Source: Steromphala cineraria
Taxonomy: Eukaryota; Mollusca; Gastropoda; Trochida; Trochidae
Direction of reading: 5' to 3'
DNA: 64,000 nucleotides
Assembly: GCA_916613615.1 (NCBI GenBank)
Contig: OU744731.1
Coordinates: 59,588,289-59,652,288, forward strand
The notes below the pieces were generated by a model. It was not told where the DNA came from, made no database searches, and was given only the letters and a program-made list of their open reading frames with translations. Numbering within the stretch: position 1 is the stretch's first letter; every line of letters begins with the position of its first letter. Positions 12,608-24,390 of this stretch are shown piece after piece. The position numbers and the translations under genes were made by a program.

Positions 12608-14149
12608 ATTTTCAAGTATATTTCTTCGTCCTCTGCCCTCTGTCCCCTTCTCTCTCTTTATCCCTGCAGTCTGACTTCTTGTCTGTCAGCTCTGAGAATT
12701 TCAGGCAGATATCAATTCAAGTTTTCGAGTTATGTGCACTTGAAATGGTGGGTATGGAAGATGTGACCTCAAAACAGCTTTTCCCCCCCTTAAAAAATAA
12801 ATCATGCCAAAGTTGCTACAAATGGCCTCAAGCACTCATATATTTGGCTGAATCCTGTAATCGTCGCTTTGCGACTATATTGCAAAATTTCCTTCAAAAT
12901 CCATTGGAATGGCAATAAGAGCCCAATCAAGTCTAAATTTGCCAAAAACGTCTAGGACCCTTCCTGAAGTCTAATTTCACCAAGATATGCAAAATACATC
13001 CTTAAAAAGCCAATATTTTCGAAGATTATTAAGGATTCAGCTTTTCAAGCTGAATCCTTATTGTTATTGGCGTGTTTTTTTTTTTTATTATTCCACGAAT
13101 TTTGTGGTCAACTTTCAGCCCAAACGGCTGATGCTATCAAAGCCAAATTTCACAGGCTGGTAGACCTTGTTGAGGAATGGCGACAATAAGCTTTTGGGCC
13201 AAATCGGTCCGTACATTAAAGGTCCAGTTCGAATCCAAAGTCCAAAATTTAACATTGATTTTTTTTTCAAAATGCACTTAGAGACCTAAAACTTTTTTTA
13301 AAAGATGCGCAATCAAAAATTATGAAAAAAATGCAATCATGACAAATTCGCAGGTCACGTGGTTTGGCCGCCATCTTGATTTTAAGCACATTTGACAAAA
13401 GTCCGACCCCATGCAATCTTGGCGATTCACCACTCGGTAACTACTGATACCTGAAAGCTGAAATTTACATATAATGTAGCTAAGACATTGGCCTCTAACA
13501 AGTTTGTAATAAAATTTGAAAATTCAAAATACTTTGTGTGTAATAGCCTTTCAAAGTTTGACAATTTTTAAAAATGTCAATTTTCAAGGGCAGGTAACTC
13601 AAAAACCTGACCGACGAATTTCATGATTTTTGCATGAGAGCTAGACATGACCAAGGTCTTCAAATTGAAAAAAGAAAATCGCTCGCGAACAGTCATTTCC
13701 GGTCACGAGGAGGGGTCAAACTTTGCATTTTGGAAATTTTGCTTTTACCGTTGCCGACCCCACCCGCCTTTGACAATCTTCTTCTCTGAAGACACTTGCA
13801 CTAAAGAGCTGAAATTTAGACTCAATGTAGCTGAAGCATTGTAGTTCTTAATGTGACTTCTAGAAAGTCCTAACGTTAGTACTTTTTCTGCTGTGACCAT
13901 TCAAAGTTGAGCAACTTCTAGAAATCGTAAATTTCGAGGGCAGATAACTCAAAAACCTAGCCAGGGAATTTGATAATTTTTGCATGAGAGTTAGACATTG
14001 TCGAGGTCTTTAAGATGAAATAATAAAATCGCTAATTTTTTTTTCTCGGAAAAAATGGCTTGGAAAAAAAAGCACTTTTTTCGATTTTATTTGATAAAAA
14101 TCCTTCCCAAGGGCAGGGCAACACCGCAAATGGCCAATGAAGTCTGGAC

Positions 14150-14188
<39 letters not shown>

Positions 14189-15730
14189 ATTTTCAAGTAT
14201 ATTTCTTCGTCCTCTGCCCTCTGTCCCCTTCTCTCTCTTTATCCCTGCAGTCTGACTTCTTGTCTGTCAGCTCTGAGAATTTCAGGCAGATATCAATTCA
14301 AGTTTTCGAGTTATGTGCACTTGAAATGGTGGGTATGGAAGATGTGACCTCAAAACAGCTTTTCCCCCCCTTAAAAAATAAATCATGCCAAAGTTGCTAC
14401 AAATGGCCTCAAGCACTCATATATTTGGCTGAATCCTGTAATCGTCGCTTTGCGACTATATTGCAAAATTTCCTTCAAAATCCATTGGAATGGCAATAAG
14501 AGCCCAATCAAGTCTAAATTTGCCAAAAACGTCTAGGACCCTTCCTGAAGTCTAATTTCACCAAGATATGCAAAATACATCCTTAAAAAGCCAATATTTT
14601 CGAAGATTATTAAGGATTCAGCTTTTCAAGCTGAATCCTTATTGTTATTGGCGTGTTTTTTTTTTTTATTATTCCACGAATTTTGTGGTCAACTTTCAGC
14701 CCAAACGGCTGATGCTATCAAAGCCAAATTTCACAGGCTGGTAGACCTTGTTGAGGAATGGCGACAATAAGCTTTTGGGCCAAATCGGTCCGTACATTAA
14801 AGGTCCAGTTCGAATCCAAAGTCCAAAATTTAACATTGATTTTTTTTTCAAAATGCACTTAGAGACCTAAAACTTTTTTTAAAAGATGCGCAATCAAAAA
14901 TTATGAAAAAAATGCAATCATGACAAATTCGCAGGTCACGTGGTTTGGCCGCCATCTTGATTTTAAGCACATTTGACAAAAGTCCGACCCCATGCAATCT
15001 TGGCGATTCACCACTCGGTAACTACTGATACCTGAAAGCTGAAATTTACATATAATGTAGCTAAGACATTGGCCTCTAACAAGTTTGTAATAAAATTTGA
15101 AAATTCAAAATACTTTGTGTGTAATAGCCTTTCAAAGTTTGACAATTTTTAAAAATGTCAATTTTCAAGGGCAGGTAACTCAAAAACCTGACCGACGAAT
15201 TTCATGATTTTTGCATGAGAGCTAGACATGACCAAGGTCTTCAAATTGAAAAAAGAAAATCGCTCGCGAACAGTCATTTCCGGTCACGAGGAGGGGTCAA
15301 ACTTTGCATTTTGGAAATTTTGCTTTTACCGTTGCCGACCCCACCCGCCTTTGACAATCTTCTTCTCTGAAGACACTTGCACTAAAGAGCTGAAATTTAG
15401 ACTCAATGTAGCTGAAGCATTGTAGTTCTTAATGTGACTTCTAGAAAGTCCTAACGTTAGTACTTTTTCTGCTGTGACCATTCAAAGTTGAGCAACTTCT
15501 AGAAATCGTAAATTTCGAGGGCAGATAACTCAAAAACCTAGCCAGGGAATTTGATAATTTTTGCATGAGAGTTAGACATTGTCGAGGTCTTTAAGATGAA
15601 ATAATAAAATCGCAAATTTTTTTTTCTCGGAAAAAATGGCTTGGAAAAAAAAGCACTTTTTTCGATTTTATTTGATAAAAATCCTTCCCAAGGGCAGGGC
15701 AACACCGCAAATGGCCAATGAAGTCTGGAC

Positions 15731-15769
<39 letters not shown>

Positions 15770-16037
15770 ATTTTCAAGTATATTTCTTCGTCCTCTGCCC
15801 TCTGTCCCCTTCTCTCTCTTTATCCCTGCAGTCTGACTTCTTGTCTGTCAGCTCTGAGAATTTCAGGCAGATATCAATTCAAGTTTTCGAGTTATGTGCA
15901 CTTGAAATGGTGGGTATGGAAGATGTGACCTCAAAACAGCTTTTCCCCCCCTTAAAAAATAAATCATGCCAAAGTTGCTACAAATGGCCTCAAGCACTCA
16001 TATATTTGGCTGAATCCTGTAATCGTCGCTTTGCGAC

Positions 16038-16900
16038 TATATTTATTATTATTATTATTCCACGATTTTTGTGGTCAACTTTCAGCCCAAACGGCTGATG
16101 CTATCAAAGCCAAATTTCACAGGCTGGTAGACCTTGTTGTGGAATGGCGACAATAAGCTTTTGGGCCAAATCGATCAATACATTAAAGGTGCAGTTCGAT
16201 TCCAAAATCGAAAATTTAACATTGATTTTTTTTTCAAAATGCACTTAGAGACGTAATTTTTTTTTTAAAAGATGCGCAATCAAAAATGTTGCAAAAAACG
16301 AAATCATGACAAATTCGTAGGTCACGTGGTTTGGCCGCCATCTTGCTTTTAGTGCATTTTTTACCGATTCTGACCCCACCCACCTTTGAAAATGTTCTTC
16401 TCTGAAGATACTTGCACTAGAGAGCTGAAATTTATACTCAATGTAGCTGAAGCATTGTACTTCATAATTTGACTTCTACAAAGTCCTTACGTCAATACTT
16501 TTCTTGCTGTGATTTTTCAAATTTGACCAAAATCTAAAAATCGCAAACTTCAAGGGCAGATAACTCAAAACCCAGACCATAGAAGTTTATGATTTTTGCA
16601 TGAGAGTTAGATATTGGCAAGGTCTTTGGGATAAAAGAATAAAATCGCTCGCGAACAGTCATTTCCGGTCAGGAGCAGAGGTCAAACTTTGCATTTTGGA
16701 AATGTGGTGTTTTGGTGGGTATGTTTAAACTATGGTAGCGAATCAACGACGTACGATAACGCATTGTTCTATATATCATATGAAAGCCCAAGGTCTATAG
16801 AGTTTTTAAAAATTAACAATAAATTCAGATTTTTTTCTTACATTGAGTTACGGCCCTTTGAATATTGTCAATCCTGCATGCGGTTTGAATGCATTTGATA
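16038..16900 (+). repeat. diverged terminal copy of the parent element closing the array
   Basis: After the GTCGC-TTT-GCGAC hairpin (16025-16037) the sequence goes to 'tatatttattattattattattcc', lacking the AAGGATTCAGC hairpin. It then follows the unit with about 10 percent change (ttcagcccaaacggctgatg, CACGTG at 16323, GCCGCCATCTTG at 16334). From 'gcattttgg' (about 16692) it continues into 'gtgttttggtgggtatgttt' and 'aatcaacgacgtacgataac', which the tandem units lack but the 42300-43200 copy shares. So this end preserves the parent element's right part. Confidence 0.8.
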
Positions 16901-17600
16901 ACTGTATGTTTGCAAAATGCGTTAATCATCAACAAAAGACTATTTCCAAGCAGCTTTTGACTGACTGTATCTCTTTTGCAAATTACATCCTGATTAGTAA
17001 TAGATTAGACCTATATCCTCCTACTCAATTGAGTAAGGGACACCTTAATAATTTATAATTACGTATCTGTCCTTTTTGTTGTTGTTGTTTTAAGTTTAAA
17101 ATCATGTTCCAATTAAAAGGTATTGATGAAGAAATAATGTACAACTTCATTAATTTTACAGACAGCTTACACGAAGGACAATATGTCAAAACAACAATGA
17201 AATATGATCATTGACAATATCAAGGAAACGTAAATTTTCTAGTCTGTCAAAGTCATTGTTACCATCTTGTTATTTTTATGAAATGAAAATGCGAATAAAC
17301 ATTGTTATTAGTTATTTATCTATAAACATAAGCGCGGACATAGCTTTTCTCGCCATTTGTTGCTGTTTCAATCCGATTTTCCATAGTGTTTTTCGTTTGT
17401 AGCCGTTTTTAGCTAGCACTCGCCTATCACTGTGAGCAAATTTAGATTTATTGACACAGTAGTTTTAGTATTGTTCATGAATTTGTATCATACATTTATT
17501 TATATCAATTGAGTCTCGTTTTCAAAATTAATCTATTAGTGCCGTTTTCGCCTTGTGCCGTTTTGGCCAAGTGCAGTTTAGCATGAACCCTTTCAAGAAC
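16901..17600. other. AT-rich spacer, nothing recognised
   Basis: No gene or structured repeat recognised. It includes a short (gttgtt)n run near 17077 and a 'gccgttttcgccttgtgccgttttggcc' partial duplication near 17541-17570. Confidence 0.4.
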
Positions 17601-18609
17601 GAGCACGCTTGATTGGTTACCGGCTGATCAGCCGGCGAGTCGAGTGAACTTCATGCTCGGATGTGGCCTATATGTTAACCGACTGAAGCACTTGATTTAC
17701 ATATCGGCTCAAGTCCGGAAAGGCACAGACTGTGCGATTGAGCCTGTTTCTCTCTAGGATATTTGGAATATTAATGCTTGTCATCCAAATATTTAAAGTC
17801 AATATTTTTGTTCTGTGAACAATATTAAGTAACAAAAATAAGGATGTAAAATAAATTCGAAAGTCTTAAATGATGCCTTTTCATATCGCTTTTAAGCAAA
17901 AAGTATGCATATTCAATATTTACATTTAATAACTATTTGTAAAATATTTTGCAAAGCAAATAGGAAAAGAACTCAAAACTTTTTTTCCTCATAGTGTGTA
18001 CTGTTTTAAAAAAAAGTGACTTTGGATAGTTTAACGTCTTTCAGTTCAAGATATATGTTCTTCGCCTAATTACAATACATATGATTTCCATAACTTAAAA
18101 ATATATTGTTCCTGTCAGAGTATTGCATAGATTGATGCTTGCACGATACCATATTTTAATGTTACAACGCATCTTCTTTAGATATCATAATAATATCAAT
18201 ACAGATTATTACATTTTTCGATAATCTAATGTAAATGTCAATTTTCGGTTACATTTTAATCAACGTTAACACAGCGTTTAGTCTGAAGAAACATTTGTAA
18301 AGAATCATACCTTCTGTATAAATATGATTATTTAATTTCGGAGTTATTAGTAGACTGTTGTTATTGATAATAGCTAGTAAAGTGTGTATTTTTCAGTTAC
18401 GATAAAGAACAATAATAATTTGGATTTTATTTTCATGGATAACTGCTTTCAAAAATCATAGAACTTATTTTGTGAAAAGCGATGAGTGTCAAATTTACGT
18501 CATCTTGTTGCACGCAAAAAGCGCTTGATTCTTCTGTGAGCCAGGTCAGCCGGTTCTGCCGGCGGCCGAACACCGGCTGTGAGCCGACTCATGCAAATCA
18601 AGCGTACTC
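17601..18609. mobile_element. candidate ~1-kb DNA transposon with short terminal inverted repeats
   Basis: The left end GAGCACGCTTGATT (17601-17614) and right end AATCAAGCGTACTC (18596-18609) are inverted repeats matching at 13 of 14 bases. Subterminal regions are GC-rich and palindromic: CCGGCTGATCAGCCGG at 17620-17635 is a perfect 16-bp palindrome, and gccggcggccgaacaccggc lies near the right end. The middle is AT-rich and non-coding. I could not identify a target site duplication, so superfamily and exact ends are uncertain. Confidence 0.45.
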
Positions 18610-21295
18610 CAGTAGCCATCTGTGACCACGAAGGTAGAGTTCCGATTTTTCCTGTCGCATTTCAATATACTTATAAGACATGTGTTATCGTTTTCTTCGT
18701 TTGGTTTTATGCAATGTCGGATCATTTTCTTTGTAAATATGATTTTTTTCTCCGTGATACACTTTTTAAAGTCGATTAGCTACAAGTTCCACGTTAGATC
18801 TGTCGGGCGTGATCTGCAAATATGGCCGCCGATACGGCGATAGGATCGGAGTAATTTTTATCTTGTTTTGAGATGTCATTTCATTATCGATCATCGGTTA
18901 TAATCGGATTAACAAAACCGTTCAATCGTCAATGAAGGATCCTTAAATCAAAACTCGCGATAAGCTTCAAAATTATGTTAAGAATACCGAAATGCTTAAT
19001 TCAATAATTGTTGTTTGAGACAAAGACGTAAATAGAATTACGTCTTTGTTTCAGACCATCAATATCTTACCTTTTATTGACACTAATAATATCTACAGTA
19101 TCAATGACTCAGAACGGGCAGCAAAACACACAGCTCTGGTCATAAGTAAAAAGTAGTGCTTAGTGCTACTGACATAATAAAGTACTCACGAAAATAAATA
19201 ATAAAATGGTTTCAATTTTTCTGTATTCCTGGACTAGAATGTAATTATTACAGATGTTCAAATAACTGATTTTTTTTCCAAATAGCCCTTATGATATCAT
19301 TGCCAAAGTATATTTTAAATTGCCTTTGTTCAAGTAAAATTGCCCAAAATTTGCTAATAATATCAATACAGCAATGTGTACATGACAACGCTCTGTTCAC
19401 TTGAGTTTGCAGTTGCATGTACCTCGCCACAGTAACTCTGCAATTGACAACAACAGTTATGAATTAACTCGTAAGAATAGTAGTTTGTTACTTGTGTTTA
19501 TGTCTGTAAACTTTGAGGAAACCACATTCTTTTTCAATTATTCTAAAAAATTTAAATCATCATGAATAGTAGAGAAAATAAGATACACAATTATTTTACA
19601 TACAATGATCATTGATGTATCTAATGAATGGTACTAAGATTATAGATCATTTGCATAGTATAGCTTGCATCAGAAACATACATTTCGACTTTCAAATTAT
19701 TTCGAGGCATGAAAATTACATGTTCTCTCCTACTAAACTCATATATTTTGGGGGATTTTTCAAAAGCGGGAACGAAAGTTTGGAAAAACCATTGTGAATG
19801 AATATTTAGAATACCAATATCAAGTTTGTTCCAAATAAAGACATAATCAACAAAAAACATTTTATTTCTATTTCCGTGAGCGCTTTAGTATCTGTTATCA
19901 ATTTGTTTGGGTTTTTCTTCCATTCAGACTTTGAGCCAATCAGCATAATGTAATAGGTAGTACTCTTGCTTAACTGATCATAAAGCGATAAGCGATTGTG
20001 ACGGTTTGCAATCAATAATCACATTGGAAGAGTCTAACCGATGAATTATTGATTATAATTGTCATCCAAACACCGCTATCATTCATAATTGCCAATGAGT
20101 TCTCGTTTGGACTTGCTTTTTCGGTGACATACAATTGAAATGCTGTATCTTCCTTACAAGTCTTGATAAATGAATTCAATTCTAACTTACTCTTCCAACA
20201 GTTAAAAGTATTGAATAAGTGTGCTGTCATGGCTGTGTAAAACTTAGACAATCTGATGCTCTTACCGACCGCGGCAACTATTTAAGGATGCATGGTATTA
20301 TTGATTTGTCAGTATATTCCAATACAGGGAAAAAAATACTTATTGGTACAGACTTATATACATTGTAGATTGTTATGAAATTAGCAAAATCCATCTAAAT
20401 TTGCAGAAATGATCACAACCAAATGAAACAATTTTACAGAATATCTTTGATTCTAACTGTGTTGTAAAAGTATCTCAAATATGTAGAGGTCATACGCAAT
20501 GATTGAAAAATACCCCTTTACAAAACGAGTTATAGCTGAGCAATGATAATCATTCTTATGCTCATATTTAAACAAGATAGCATGCAAATTCTTGGAATTC
20601 TTGGATTACTACCAATATATTTTGCATATTCGGATAAGAAAACATATTTTCACTACATATAATGTTTCATTTTGTTAGGGCTTGATCTGTCGGTAAGAAA
20701 ATGTTGCCCTCTTTAAGTGTATTTTACTAGAAAATCACTAGAAATAACGGAATGAGACTTGTATTTGAGATCCCAAATCTTAAAATAATTTTTTATTTGC
20801 CATCTTTTAAGAGAATCATTATTGGACAGAAAATGGTAATGTTGTAACAAAACTCAAATCTGTTTAATTGGTTTTATTTTGATTGTGTCAGTTGACACAA
20901 ATTATGCCCAACTCTGAAAATAATGTTGGTTTTACTTAGTATTTCAGGGATGGCAATTTTAAGATGATCAACTGAATTCATCTGTTTTTCCTTTGTCCTT
21001 ACTATAGTTTTATTCATAAATGACCATCCAAAAACCTAAATTCCATGCATTTGAGCTCTTTTTAAAATCCTTGGTATGTTGATTAACAGTTTTCTTCATA
21101 TCCATGAAAAATTGTCTTGTTTTGATTTTGACATACTAATATGAAACATCAGTACAGTGATAGAACAAGGTTAACTTGATATATATTCAGTAAAACCTAA
21201 TTGATTGTGTCATGTGCTGGGATATAGCTGGACAATGTCAGTAGCTTGTGTTATCAAATCTGAAAAATGGCCCATGTTTTTCCCACTCCCTGTTG
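18610..21295. other. AT-rich non-coding region with one hairpin
   Basis: No gene, RNA gene or long repeat recognised. One clear short inverted repeat, ACAAAGACGTAA-atagaa-TTACGTCTTTGT, occurs at 19020-19049 (12-bp perfect stem). Short frames at 19612-20251 on both strands overlap each other and carry no motif. Confidence 0.5.
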
Positions 21296-22290
21296 ACCTT
21301 TTTATGCCCCCGAATCGGAGATTCCGGGGGTATATTGTTTTTCACCTGTCCGTCTGTCCGTCCGTCTGTCCGTCTGTCCGTCTGTCCACAAAAACTTTAA
21401 CCTTGGTCATAACTTTTGATTGGTCAGAGCTAGGTCTTTGATACTTGACATATGGATCCCTTGTGATGAGACCTTTCAGATGACACCATGACATTTGACC
21501 TTGTGACCTTGACCTTGACACAGCGAGCCTTTTCCGAAAACTTTAACCTTGGCTATAGTTTCTATACTGTCAGTGCTAGGTCTTTGATACTTGACATGTG
21601 TATCCCTTGTGATGAGACCTTTCAGATGACACCATGATATTTGACCTTTTCCGTCCGTCCGTCCGTCTGTCCGTTTGTCCAAAAAAACTTTAACCTTGGT
21701 CATAACTTTTGATTGGTCAGAGCTAGATCTTTGATACTTGACATATGGATCCCTTGTGATGAGACCTTTCAGATGACACCATGACATTTGACCTTGTGAC
21801 CTTGACCTTGACACAGCGAGCATTTTAAACTTTAACCTTGGTCATAACTTTTGATTGGTCAGAGCTAACTCTTTGATACTTGACATATGGATCCCTTGTG
21901 ATGAGACCTTTCAGATGACACCATGACATTTGACCTTGTGACCTTGACCTTGACACAGCGAGCCTTTTCTGAAAACTTTAACCTTGGCTATAGTTTCTAT
22001 ACTGTCAGTGCTAGGTCTTTGATACTTGACATCTGTATCCCTTGTGATGAGACCTTTCAGATGACACCATGATATTTGACCTTTTCCGTCCGTCCGTCCA
22101 TCTGTCCGTTTGTCCACAAAAACTTTAACCTTGGTCATAACTTTTGATTGGTCAGAGCTAGATCTTTGATACTTGACATATGGATTCCTCGTGATGAGAC
22201 CTTTCAGATGACACCATGACATTTGACCTTGTGACCTTGACCTTGACATAGCGAGCAGGATGCATCCGGGGGCATTAGTGTTTCACAAAC
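21296..22290 (+). mobile_element. 'tatgcccccg' MITE-like element, copy 1
   Basis: The left end ttttatgcccccgaatcgg forms an imperfect hairpin with 'gattccgggggtata'; the right end is 'gcatccgggggcattagtg' (about 22260-22280). The interior alternates (CCGTCCGTCTG)n microsatellite (21340-21386, 21650-21680, 22086-22112) with repeated blocks containing 'aactttaaccttggtcataac', 'ctttgatacttgacatatgg', 'gatgagacctttcagatgac' and 'gaccttgtgaccttgacctt'. Reverse-strand frames of 112-115 codons span the blocks; they are by-products of the repeat. From memory this family is common in bivalve genomes. Same orientation as copy 2 at 29774. Confidence 0.8.
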
Positions 22291-23112
22291 ACATCTTTTT
22301 TTTTTATTCAAAAGAAACCTATCTCATGTGTAACAACTTTGATTTTGAGGCATATACTTTATATATAATACTGCATTATTTGTTGGTTTGTTGATTTCTC
22401 AATTTACAAGGTGTAGCTTTGTGAAAACCACTATGCAGTTAGATTGGTCAGTTTTAAACAGTTGTTTTTTGCATTATGTATCATAATGAATGCAAGAATT
22501 ATTTTCTATACTTCTAACAATTTAAAACAAAAATGATAACTTTCCCCATCTTGTTTTTGTTTAAATATGTAAAATTTGATTCTTTGGATGAATTATGATT
22601 TTGGTCATAAATTGATAGTTGAAGATGTTATTTAGTGAAAAATAACAGGATTAAAAGTGACATGTTCCCTTAATGCTTTAAAGTGATTTTATGCTAATAA
22701 CACTGAGCCCATTGACAACTGTCTGCTTGTCAAATGTTGATGAATGAGATATTGAATAATATTAAGTTGTGTCGTGAAAAACAATTTAAATATTACTTTA
22801 GTAAACTGTTTACCCACCGGTAAGACATATTGTGGATATAGTCATCGCCCTGTCCATCCATCTGGTCGTCTGTAATAATTTCGTTTCTGAAGCAGAACTC
22901 AAAAACTAACTCAAGACCTAACTCAGATAAGTCAGGTTGTAGATGTGCCCTTCAGTATTTATTTATGTCTCTTCTCCCCCAAAGGGTCGGGAGACATTGG
23001 TTTTTGCTGTTTCAGATATATATCATAGATTTATTGCTTATTGCAGGTATAGAAAATGTAAAGTTGTAATTGATCAGATTATATTGTCAAGATGTTGTAA
23101 TGGTGGATAGTA
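22291..23112. other. AT-rich spacer with a small hairpin remnant
   Basis: At 22964-22997, 'atgtctcttctcccccaaag' and 'ggtcgggagacat' form an imperfect hairpin typical of another bivalve repeat head. Upstream, 'cgccctgtccatccatctgg' (22848) may belong to it. Nothing else recognised. Confidence 0.4.
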
Positions 23113-23116
23113 AAGA

Positions 23117-23482
23117 CAAGATTTAAGATTTTATCTTCAAACTGTAGAGGTCTTAATAATAACTTCAAAAGGAAACAAATTTTCAGGTTTTTGAGAAAAG
23201 AAAAGCAAACATTTTCTGTCTCCAGGATGTACACTTTACTAAAGAACAGGAACAATTATTTTGACAACAATGGGTACATAATGAATGTTACTTTAGTAAC
23301 AAGATTTAAGATTTTATCTTTAAACTGTAGAGGCCTTAATAATAACTTCAAAAGGAAACAAATTTTCAGGTTTTTGAGAAGAAAAAAAAGCAAAAATTTT
23401 CTGTCTCCAGGATGTACACTTTACTAAAGAACAGGAACAATTATTTAGACAACAATGGGTATATAATGAATGTTACTTTAGT
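23117..23482 (+). repeat. 183-bp tandem duplication in the LINE 5' end
   Basis: 'caagatttaagattttatct' starts at 23117 and again at 23300. The two copies are nearly identical up to the 'gaatgttactttagtaa' sequence. The second copy runs on into the rest of the endonuclease domain. Confidence 0.85.
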
Positions 23483-23897
23483 AATTATAGATTCAATGCA
23501 AGGGGCACAGCCATTCTTTTCAATAATGATTTTCATTTTGATATTTTACGGCCAGTAATTGATGAAAATTAAGGTAATTATGTAGCTTTAAAACTAAAAA
23601 CTAATGAAATTATTTATTCATTAATTAACCTGTATGGGTCAAATACGGATGAACCTGAATTTTATAAAAATATTAAAACAGTCATAGAAAATTTTAAATG
23701 CGATAAGGCAATAATTTGTGGTGATTGGAATTTAGTATTAGATTCAGATATGGATACATATAACTATAAACATGTAAATAATCCTAAAGCTAGAGAAGAG
23801 TTAATTGAGATAATTGACTTGTTGGATCTAAAGAACCCATGGCGTGATTTACACCCTAATGAAAGGCGTTTTACTCGGAGAGAACCAACTCCCTTAA

Positions 23898-24390
23898 AAA
23901 GACACAGAGTATGTTGATAGAATCACATATGTCGAATTTTGTAATTGATGTTATAACATAGGAAACCACTAATGCTACTGAAAATAACAAATTAAAGGTC
24001 AATCAGTACATTAAAGCGAAAATACGGCCATTCAAAGTCGGAATTTTGATCGAAAACCGGACAATGTGGCCGGAGTGGCACGCGCAAATTCGTCAAATGT
24101 AATTTTGAAACCTTGTCATAAGGTGACAGGAAGATATATTCGATTCGATAGTGTTTATTAGGTATTGTAGCTAAAAGGTTGGTTAATTTGATGCATAATT
24201 TCGAATATTAAACGTATTTGAGATGTTTTCTTGATTTTTCCATAAAATCAAGCATTTAAGAGATATTATGTAATTGTATAATTGGATATATTTGCAAGTC
24301 CAGTGATGAGATATGAACTTCAATCAGCATATTAGATATTTTGTAGCTTATCAAAACCAAATAAAATTTTAAGAAAGATACTCTGTCACT
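23898..24390. mobile_element. TTAA-flanked MITE nested in the LINE
   Basis: The left terminus AGACACAGAGTATGTT and the inverted right terminus AGTGACAGAGTATCTT (reading inward) match at 14 of 16 positions. TTAA(A) flanks both sides (23894-23898 and 24391-24395). Removing the insert puts 'ccctt-aaa' next to 'gcaatcttggttag', which continues the LINE endonuclease text. TTAA target duplications suggest a piggyBac-type origin. There is no coding potential inside. Confidence 0.65.

Larger units (their letters stand above)
5127..16037 (+). repeat. 1581-bp macrosatellite, about seven units
   Basis: Units begin (at the AAGGATTCAGC hairpin) at 5127, 6707, 8288, 9869, 11450, 13031 and 14612. The first is 1580 bp, the others 1581; the seventh stops at 16037 and passes into a diverged copy. 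Units look nearly identical; by eye I noted only 8383 (G to A) and 15614 (T to A) plus one A fewer in the first poly-A run. Each unit holds, in order: hairpin AAGGATTCAGCTT-TTC-AAGCTGAATCCTT, an E-box plus YY1-like motif, two diverged ~341-bp half repeats (ccgacccc at 5508 and 5849 in unit 1), a poly-A run, a CT-rich stretch, and the GTCGC-TTT-GCGAC hairpin. Short frames (65, 66 and 120 codons) recur in every unit only because the DNA recurs. They contain poly-lysine from the A run and no domain. Confidence 0.95.

Noticed and set aside
5743..15836. Recurrent 65-, 66- and 120-codon frames in each macrosatellite unit
   Set aside because: They repeat because the DNA repeats; poly-lysine or poly-phenylalanine comes from the A run. 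No start context or motif suggests translation.
21476..22249. Reverse-strand frames of 112-115 codons in the 'tatgcccccg' element, also at 29778-30592
   Set aside because: They follow the tandem blocks and microsatellite, recur wherever the repeat recurs, and have no domain.
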